From: Verrucomicrobia bacterium TMED40
Lineage (GTDB): Bacteria > Verrucomicrobiota > Verrucomicrobiia > Opitutales > Seribacteraceae
Length of the DNA stretch: 5,644 nt
Assembly (NCBI GenBank): GCA_002167605.1
Contig: NHCT01000044.1
Span: 129,168-134,811 of the forward strand
Direction of reading: 5' to 3'
Shown here one piece after another: positions 1 to 5,644 of the stretch; the stretch's first letter is position 1; each line of letters starts with the position of its first letter. Position numbers and translations under genes: made by a program. The notes beneath the pieces were generated by a model, which made no database searches, had not been told where the DNA came from, and saw nothing but the letters and a program-made list of their open reading frames with translations.

Positions 1-404
1 GTGTGGTTGAACAAGCCCTTGGGGGTGTAACTCACCGATCTCATCATGGTAAACTTATCGTTCACCTTAGCTAGATTGGGAAGTAATTCGGTGAAATTAA
101 CTCCGGGGATTTTGGTTGGGATTGGCTTGAAAATACTGCGGACATTATCGGGTGCATCCGGTTTGGGATCCCAAAGATCGAGGTGACTGGGTCCACCCTG
201 AAGGTAAATCATAATGATGCTTTTGGCCTGTGCCCAACCGGGACCTCCTCCTTTCGAATTGGAAGCATTGGCCTGTAATTGGAGCATAGCCCCTAAAGAC
301 AAACCGAGCATACTCGAACCTCCAGCCTTCAGAACATCTCTTCGGCTCATGCGAAGATGCCGGTCGCATAAGTCCTTACCCAATTCGCCTGAGATTCCGA
401 TCAT
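1..404 (-). CDS. DUF1501 family protein with Tat signal, N-terminal 134 residues only
   Basis: The frame starts at ATG 404 and leaves the window at the left edge after 134 codons. An in-frame TAG at 416-414 rules out a longer start. A second ATG at 350 (M19) is possible, but the leader [14 protein letters not shown] resembles starts I know from this family, so 404 is preferred. [11 protein letters not shown] (residues 19-29) fits a twin-arginine signal, with V where F is commonest. The hydrophobic run [14 protein letters not shown] follows, and ANA (45-47) is a plausible cleavage site, so the folded protein is probably exported by Tat. The mature start carries the DUF1501 signature [20 protein letters not shown] (residues 63-82), then [20 protein letters not shown] and [12 protein letters not shown]1501 is grouped with alkaline phosphatase/sulfatase-like folds; the substrate is unknown. 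The gene sits 53 bases behind the large PSD1 gene, a standard pairing in PVC genomes. The C-terminal bulk is not visible. Confidence 0.93.
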   Translation of the reverse strand, partial: MIGISGELGKDLCDRHLRMSRRDVLKAGGSSMLGLSLGAMLQLQANASNSKGGGPGWAQAKSIIMIYLQGGPSHLDLWDPKPDAPDNVRSIFKPIPTKIPGVNFTELLPNLAKVNDKFTMMRSVSYTPKGLFNH

Positions 405-457
405 TAATAAAACCTATTGAACAAATTTAAGGATATCAAAGAATAAATGAGCCATTT
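405..457 (-). other. Short intergenic spacer between the two co-directional genes
   Basis: These 53 A+T-rich bases separate the TAA of the large gene from the ATG of the DUF1501 gene. I see no GC-rich hairpin followed by a T run on the minus strand and no convincing -35/-10 pair. The only palindrome is a short GATATC. The gap therefore looks like an intra-operon spacer, and the DUF1501 gene probably depends on transcription reading through from upstream. That is inference from spacing and orientation. Confidence 0.6.
413..415 (-). promoter_or_regulatory. Weak candidate ribosome binding site for the DUF1501 gene
   Basis: On the minus strand the bases before ATG 404 read ATAGGTTTTATTA. The AGG is the only Shine-Dalgarno-like element, 8 bases from the start. 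The match is minimal. PVC bacteria often lack strong Shine-Dalgarno sites, so this neither proves nor excludes the start at 404. Translational coupling with the gene ending at 458 is less likely because the genes do not overlap. Confidence 0.3.
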
Positions 458-3400
458 TTATCGATTGAAAAGGAAGGCCGGGGTATTGATCAGGGCCCAA
501 GTGAGGTCCTGTGCAGCAATGATCCTCTTGTTAGCCAAATGCTTTTTGCTCAGGCCCAAAGCTCTGCGTAACCGGACCACTTCGGGCGGAAGGGCTAGAG
601 GTTTTTCCGCTTCCGCAAGCTCAGCTTGCAATTTTTTCATTTGAGGATCTACCGGAAGGGGTTTCCTGGACTCGGTTAGCTTTTTCACCAATGCGATACG
701 GTCAGGTTCGGAAGTTTTAAATGCCTCGGAAAGCTCCTTATTTTGTTCGGGGGTTCGCTTTTCCTGAGCCACTCCAAAAATCTTTCTTATCTTTTCCGGC
801 AGGCCGAAACTGATCGGTCGAGGAGCATTAGTGACCGCCACGCGAAATCGGCCCAAGGAGTGCTGACCGCTTTGGTATTCCTGCTTTAGGATGAAGGTCA
901 GTTTGGTGTCACCCTTGATGTTCGGAGAATCCTTAATTTGAAACGAGGCAAAATGAGTCTTACCCATTTGAGGAGAAATTGCCCAACCGTTCTTTGCCGG
1001 AGCCACTTTTCCATCTATGGCCGTGGCCACGGGGTAGCCCTTTTGGCTAAAGGTGGCAAGGGCATGCTCGAGTTTTAGGGTGCTAGGCAACCCATTGCGG
1101 AAAAGACGCATCGACTGAATCTGCAAATCGCCAGATGAGATCAATTGCAAACCGGTCAAGCCATCCGCAGAAGTGAAATCAATCCGGTACCTGGCAAAAG
1201 ATTCGGATGGCTTAATTCCCAGGCCCGTGCTCTCAAACAACGAGGAGAACCCGTTGACCTTGGCGGATTTCCATCTCGCTCGCACGCTTGTACCTTTCTT
1301 TGACCTGGCATTCAACTCAAGGGCGAAACTTCCTTTGGGGGAGTGAATCACGGAAGATATGCTTGCTCCAGACAAAGCCTCCCCTGCGCTTTTGTAATAG
1401 AATCCGGAGGCGCCTCCGCCATTGTGAATTTTGATAAGTAGATAGTTTTTGCCTTTCTTCAGAGCCAGACTGATTTTTTCCTGATCGGGAGCAGCTGCCC
1501 GGCCGATGTTGTTGGCGAGAACGACCTGTCCGTTCAGGTAAACCTTAATCCCATCATCACTGCCCAGACTCAGGGGAAACTCGCAAGCACTTGATGCTTC
1601 CAACACTTTCATGATATAGTTGGATGAATTCCCCGCAGTGAAGACTCCGCCATAAAGTTCGCCTTCCTTCCATTCCGGTTTACTTTGCCATTTTAGTTTT
1701 TGCGTTCCGAAGACATACTCCTTTTCCGGCTCAAAGGAACGGTCGAACTCAGGACCTTCCTTTTGGTCAAAGCCGACCTCTTTGAAGGGCCCGATATGGT
1801 GGAACCTTCCTGATTTCACCTTCCCGACCTTTCCTACGGTCAAGAGGGATAGCCCCCTGTCTCCTGAAACTGCCTTGGTGTGGCTTCCAGGTCTCCAATG
1901 TTTCGGTCCGAAGGATTCCCCTTTACCCCATTCATTGGCAAGCTCCCATTGTTCAAGATCGGGCAAAGGCTCAACTTTTACCTCCAATTCGGTAAGAACA
2001 AAATTCCCATCATTGGGAGAACGACCGGGGCCTTTCCTGGGCAATCTGTCATCCTGCATCGCTTCGATCCGTACACCGGTCAAATTATTCAAAGAGGTGG
2101 AAGTCCGGATGGTGTAACTTCCCTTGGCACTTCGACCTCCAATGAAGACGGAACCGTCTTCTTGAGTCTCAAACTTCACTCCGGGCATTTTTGAAGATAT
2201 GTCTTCCAAGCCGAGATTCTTCCATACGCTTTTGCCTAACGAGAAATCCTTCTCCCATTGTGACAATCGTTGCGGCAGGGTTTTGTCAAAGGCATCCAGA
2301 GCATCGGTGGCAACTTGGATGCGAGCCTGTCTTTTCTGGCTGGCAATCCTTACCTGCTCCGCAGTTTTCTCCTGGTATTTCGATACATTCACTTGGGCCA
2401 ACCGGATCGATTCCTCTCGGGCCCGTTCCTCCTGGTCCAACCAGTCCCGAATCCCCGCCTCTTCTTCTCCGAGTTGCACAACCAGCTTTTCGTGATCACC
2501 CTCAATTTGGCCCCCGAATAAGGAAAGACTTTTTTCGATCTCCGCATCCTTTGCCGGTCGGTTAAGAATGCGTAAGAACAAATCATTGATCAATGCACGG
2601 TCATCCGTTTCTTCCCTGGCCATGCGGGTAATTGCGTTGTTGGGGTCTGATATCGCATCATTGACCGTCGGCCCACTGACTAGAGCCATCACCGGACCCA
2701 ACTGCAACTCTCCATTTCGTTCGCATTCACAAGAGGTTTCCCGGGCGGGTCGCCCAAAGGTCCCGAGAAAACCATCTGGCAAAGAAATACCCACATCGGG
2801 AAGCGACGCAGCACGGGTTCCAACCGGGACACCTGGAAACTTCGTTTGCGAGCCCGTCACCGAGAAAACCGCGTCCAAGAGGGTTTCCGCTGGTAATCGA
2901 CGAGGAAGAGCACGGGAAAAATTGATTTCATCGTCTTCGTTCCACGAATTCGTTACCACAGAAAGTTGGTAAGCCCTAGACTTGCAGATCAGACGAATGA
3001 GATGCTGGGCGTCAAACCCACTATCAATGAACTCTCTCTCCAAAAACGAAAGCAATTCAGGATTACTTGGAGGGTTGCCCGCTCGAATGTCATCAATGGG
3101 TTCAATGATTCCAATACCGAACAAATAACCCCAAATCCGATTAACATAGCTTTTCGCAAAATAGCGGTTGTCCGCGGAAGTCATCCAGAAAGCCATCCGC
3201 TCCCGTCTGCTCAGACTTGAATCATCTTCGAAATCAACGGAGTAGGGAAAATCAGGAGCGGTCACCTGGCCGGTTCGTTCGTGCCTGACCTCTCCATCCT
3301 TTGTGTCCATCACAATCTCGTACAGGGGCTTGGCCCGCTCGACTGCGGTTTTTCCAATGGTCTGCTTCCCGGAAGCGGGATCCTTCTCCAGCTTGAACTG

Positions 3401-5644
3401 AGCAAAGTGGGCAGCCATCTCATAATACTGATCCTGAGTCCAGCGTTCGAAAGGATGGTCGTGGCATTTATTGCAGTTAAAACGGGTCGCGAGAAACAAA
3501 TGAGTGGTATTCTCCATGGTATCCTCGGGCGTTCGCAGAATCTTGTAATAGGAGGCGGGAGGATTTTCCTTATTTGAACCGGATGCGGTCAGAACTTTCC
3601 GGGCAAATTGATCATAGGGGGTATTCCCCCGAATCTCCTGCTCGATCCATTCCCTGAAAGCCACCGCACCGGCTCTGCCGATGAATTTCCCGTTCACCTG
3701 CAGCAAATCCGCCCACTTATTCGACCAATGTTCAACAAAAGGTTCGCTTCCCACCAATCGATCAACCAAAGCATTGCGCTTGGCCATTTCCGAGCGGTTA
3801 TCTTCGATGAAGGAATGAACTTCCTGACCGGTTGGAGGTAAGCCAGTCAAATCGAGATGCACCCTCCTTAAAAAATCCAAGCCTCCAACCAATTGGGACG
3901 GTCGGATTTTCATCCTTTTCCATTTTTGGGAAACCAAGAGATCGATTTTATTGTTTGTTTCCGGTTGCTTCCAGACAAAGCCTTTTCTATCGCCCATGAC
4001 CGTTAGAGTGGTCGCCGCATAGCGGCCTTCGTATCGAGCCAAGACCGGAGCCTCCCCCCGCCTTAAGGTAGTTAACAGCGAGAGATCGTCATGCTCCGCG
4101 ACCTCGCCGTTTCCGCTGGTGACGAAAGATTCGCGGGTGACATCGCGACGAGTGCCATCCTCGAAAATCGCGGTTACACGAAACTGCTGAGTTTCTCCAA
4201 TCCGCTGAACCACCGGATTTTCTGGATAAAGTTTGATTTCGCGGACCTTTCGGGACTTAGGGCTCACTTTTGCCCCGCCTCTTATCCAAGAACGAATGAT
4301 CCTATGATACCTCGAATCCACACCGATCAATTGTTGTCCTTCATGAGGAACCGATGCAGTCGCTTTCAAGAGCATCAAACTCCGATCAGGTGCGGCCACA
4401 TTCACTCTTCGCGAAGCCATATCATCCGTAAATCCGCGAATATCATAAAGCGTATCATAGCCGCGCAGGGAAAGCTTGAATCCATTTTTTCCATCCTTGG
4501 CTCCATGACAAGTTCCCGCGTTGCATCCCAATTTGGATATAATTGGATTGACCACCTCAACAAAGTCAGGATCGGTCTCTGAATCAAGCCCCGCAACTGC
4601 AACTGGAAGCCCGACTGATTGGCCTTCAAGTTCGACACGGATTGTAGCTTCCCCTATTGCCTTGGGAGTAAACAAACCGCGCTTGTCGATTCGTCCGAGA
4701 TCTTCGTGACCAGACCATTTAACCATCCGCGTGACATCCGAGAGCCTTCCCTCGCCCAAATCTGCAAAGACCACCATTTGTGCATATTCAAGAGCCGAAT
4801 TGATCTTAATTTCCTTAGGGGTGACCCGAAGAGACTTGATTGGAGATTCGCTCGGGTAGGATTCTTTCGCAACCAGAGGAGATTCTGCAAAAGGAAGGTT
4901 GAGAGCCAAACCCTTATGCTTCCCTTCGCTTCCACTCATCGGAGCAACAGTAAATTTCCGGGAAATCTCACCCGAGGAGATTTTCAACCAGCGAAGCACT
5001 CCATCGTATCCCCCCACAGCAATCTCTCTTTTATTCGGGGAAGCAGCCACCGCATAAATAGGGCTATGGGAAAATTCTCTGGACCATAATTGTTTCCCTG
5101 AATCCACCTCGAAACATCGTACCTCACCTTTTCCGTCCAAACTACTACCTGCAAAGCACAGGTTGCCTGGAGGATTAAAACATACCGAAAAGATCCGGCC
5201 CAACTGAGCGGGAAACTCACGAATTTGGTTGGGGTTTCCTCCCCCTGCGGGAGCCGCCTTGGTTGATTGACGGAACAGTTTTGCCTTACCATCGGCACCT
5301 CCCACCAAAAGCTCGGTTTTATTCGGTCGAACCGAAATGGAATTCTGACCACCATTCAGAATTCCCGGCGTATGGGTAGTCACATTGCCAACAAATCTTT
5401 CCGTGGCTACTTCAGTTTGCTTCACTGTCTTGTCTCGGCTGACGGAGAAAATGGAAGTGCCGTCTACCGAAAAGACCGTTCCGCGCACCCAGTCATCGTG
5501 GCCTGCCATGTACACCTTCTGATCCGCGGATTTTGAGTCAATCACGCGCACCGATGTATCGCTCGCTCCGAATCCGATTTGGTTACCGTCGGGCGACCAC
5601 GAAATTCCATACAAAGTGTCATAAGTCACCACATGGGAAAGAAT
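458..5644 (-). CDS. Giant WD40 / Ig-like / PSCyt2 (DUF1549) / PSD1 (DUF1553) cytochrome-like protein, 5' end missing
   Basis: The frame is open to the right edge, so the true start is outside the window; the GTG at 5632 lies inside a WD40 repeat. It ends at TAA (460-458). Residues are numbered from the edge. Residues 1-226 hold five WD40-type repeats (e.g. ISWSPDGNQIGFGASD, AGHDDWVRGTVFSVDG). Ig-like (BIG2-type) domains lie at about 269-352 and 468-551. Between them is a cytochrome-like segment with C374, C379 and H380 (CX4CH), then GKNGFKLSLRGYD and a possible ligand, H434. PSCyt2 spans about 565-765 with CNKCHDHP (C724, C727, H728). PSD1 runs from about 810, with CEC at 972-974 and ILNRPAKDAE near 1028. 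A coiled coil (about 1047-1135), beta-rich modules (GPGR...NFVLTE ending near 1219; SDDGIKVYLNG near 1362; ATFSQKGYPVATAIDG near 1530) and a helical tail follow. The C-terminus QDLTWALINTPAFLFNR is the usual PSD1 end. The role is inferred only: probably exported, haem-binding and ligand-binding. Family assignment is firm; function is not. Confidence 0.95.
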   Translation of the reverse strand: MLSHVVTYDTLYGISWSPDGNQIGFGASDTSVRVIDSKSADQKVYMAGHDDWVRGTVFSVDGTSIFSVSRDKTVKQTEVATERFVGNVTTHTPGILNGGQNSISVRPNKTELLVGGADGKAKLFRQSTKAAPAGGGNPNQIREFPAQLGRIFSVCFNPPGNLCFAGSSLDGKGEVRCFEVDSGKQLWSREFSHSPIYAVAASPNKREIAVGGYDGVLRWLKISSGEISRKFTVAPMSGSEGKHKGLALNLPFAESPLVAKESYPSESPIKSLRVTPKEIKINSALEYAQMVVFADLGEGRLSDVTRMVKWSGHEDLGRIDKRGLFTPKAIGEATIRVELEGQSVGLPVAVAGLDSETDPDFVEVVNPIISKLGCNAGTCHGAKDGKNGFKLSLRGYDTLYDIRGFTDDMASRRVNVAAPDRSLMLLKATASVPHEGQQLIGVDSRYHRIIRSWIRGGAKVSPKSRKVREIKLYPENPVVQRIGETQQFRVTAIFEDGTRRDVTRESFVTSGNGEVAEHDDLSLLTTLRRGEAPVLARYEGRYAATTLTVMGDRKGFVWKQPETNNKIDLLVSQKWKRMKIRPSQLVGGLDFLRRVHLDLTGLPPTGQEVHSFIEDNRSEMAKRNALVDRLVGSEPFVEHWSNKWADLLQVNGKFIGRAGAVAFREWIEQEIRGNTPYDQFARKVLTASGSNKENPPASYYKILRTPEDTMENTTHLFLATRFNCNKCHDHPFERWTQDQYYEMAAHFAQFKLEKDPASGKQTIGKTAVERAKPLYEIVMDTKDGEVRHERTGQVTAPDFPYSVDFEDDSSLSRRERMAFWMTSADNRYFAKSYVNRIWGYLFGIGIIEPIDDIRAGNPPSNPELLSFLEREFIDSGFDAQHLIRLICKSRAYQLSVVTNSWNEDDEINFSRALPRRLPAETLLDAVFSVTGSQTKFPGVPVGTRAASLPDVGISLPDGFLGTFGRPARETSCECERNGELQLGPVMALVSGPTVNDAISDPNNAITRMAREETDDRALINDLFLRILNRPAKDAEIEKSLSLFGGQIEGDHEKLVVQLGEEEAGIRDWLDQEERAREESIRLAQVNVSKYQEKTAEQVRIASQKRQARIQVATDALDAFDKTLPQRLSQWEKDFSLGKSVWKNLGLEDISSKMPGVKFETQEDGSVFIGGRSAKGSYTIRTSTSLNNLTGVRIEAMQDDRLPRKGPGRSPNDGNFVLTELEVKVEPLPDLEQWELANEWGKGESFGPKHWRPGSHTKAVSGDRGLSLLTVGKVGKVKSGRFHHIGPFKEVGFDQKEGPEFDRSFEPEKEYVFGTQKLKWQSKPEWKEGELYGGVFTAGNSSNYIMKVLEASSACEFPLSLGSDDGIKVYLNGQVVLANNIGRAAAPDQEKISLALKKGKNYLLIKIHNGGGASGFYYKSAGEALSGASISSVIHSPKGSFALELNARSKKGTSVRARWKSAKVNGFSSLFESTGLGIKPSESFARYRIDFTSADGLTGLQLISSGDLQIQSMRLFRNGLPSTLKLEHALATFSQKGYPVATAIDGKVAPAKNGWAISPQMGKTHFASFQIKDSPNIKGDTKLTFILKQEYQSGQHSLGRFRVAVTNAPRPISFGLPEKIRKIFGVAQEKRTPEQNKELSEAFKTSEPDRIALVKKLTESRKPLPVDPQMKKLQAELAEAEKPLALPPEVVRLRRALGLSKKHLANKRIIAAQDLTWALINTPAFLFNR

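Noticed and set aside
145..369. 74-residue minus-strand frame beginning [15 protein letters not shown]
   Set aside because: It is a shifted-frame shadow of the DUF1501 gene, which occupies another minus-strand frame from 404 to the left edge and shows clear family motifs.
421..457. Possible transcription terminator between the genes
   Set aside because: I could find no stem of useful length with a following T run on the minus strand; the GATATC palindrome alone is too short.
2568..2972. 134-residue plus-strand open frame
   Set aside because: It is antisense to the PSD1 domain, with a composition expected from the reverse of coding sequence and no motif.
4091..4582. 163-residue plus-strand open frame opposite the large gene
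   Set aside because: It lies antisense to the Ig-like/CX4CH region, shows no recognisable motif, and the minus strand has unbroken family-typical coding there.
4619..5089. 156-residue plus-strand open frame
   Set aside because: It is antisense to the WD40 and Ig-like coding and has no recognisable domain.
5630..5632. GTG at 5632 as start of the large protein
   Set aside because: The frame stays open to the window edge (four more codons, reading ILSH), and the GTG falls inside a WD40 repeat, so it is an internal valine.
1..5644. Mobile element, CRISPR array, tRNA/rRNA or phage-defence system
   Set aside because: No spaced direct repeats, terminal inverted repeats, transposase motifs, RNA gene sequences or defence-type domains are visible; the window is nearly all explained by the two coding regions.

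Overview
The window holds parts of two same-strand (minus) genes that form one of the recurring cytochrome/DUF1501 gene pairs of the Planctomycetota-Verrucomicrobiota (PVC) group. The family content is what suggests a PVC bacterium: PSCyt2 (DUF1549) and PSD1 (DUF1553) domains fused to WD40 and Ig-like domains, followed directly by a twin-arginine DUF1501 protein. Base composition by eye is close to half G+C, which does not separate the two phyla. I cannot name a genus.

Layout, in the direction of transcription (right to left): from the right edge to 458 runs one very large open frame of 1728 visible residues. Its 5' end lies outside the window. It reads as a five-repeat WD40 propeller fragment, an Ig-like domain, a cytochrome-like segment with a CX4CH motif, a second Ig-like domain, PSCyt2 with CX2CH, and PSD1. 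A roughly 660-residue accessory block follows (coiled coil, jelly-roll/discoidin-like and PA14-like stretches, helical tail), and the last part of PSD1 closes the protein. After a 53-base gap (405-457) the next gene starts at 404 and runs off the left edge. It is the first 134 residues of a Tat-exported DUF1501 protein of the alkaline phosphatase/sulfatase-like superfamily.

The two genes are very probably co-transcribed, and their products are probably exported. The family is known from genome surveys of PVC bacteria but its biochemistry is poorly established. A role at the cell surface or in the periplasm, combining c-type haem with carbohydrate- or protein-binding modules, is inference. No RNA gene, mobile element, CRISPR array, promoter or convincing terminator is visible. 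The plus strand carries only antisense shadow frames. The point most worth a second look is the domain architecture of the large protein, in particular the block that appears to be inserted inside the PSD1 domain.
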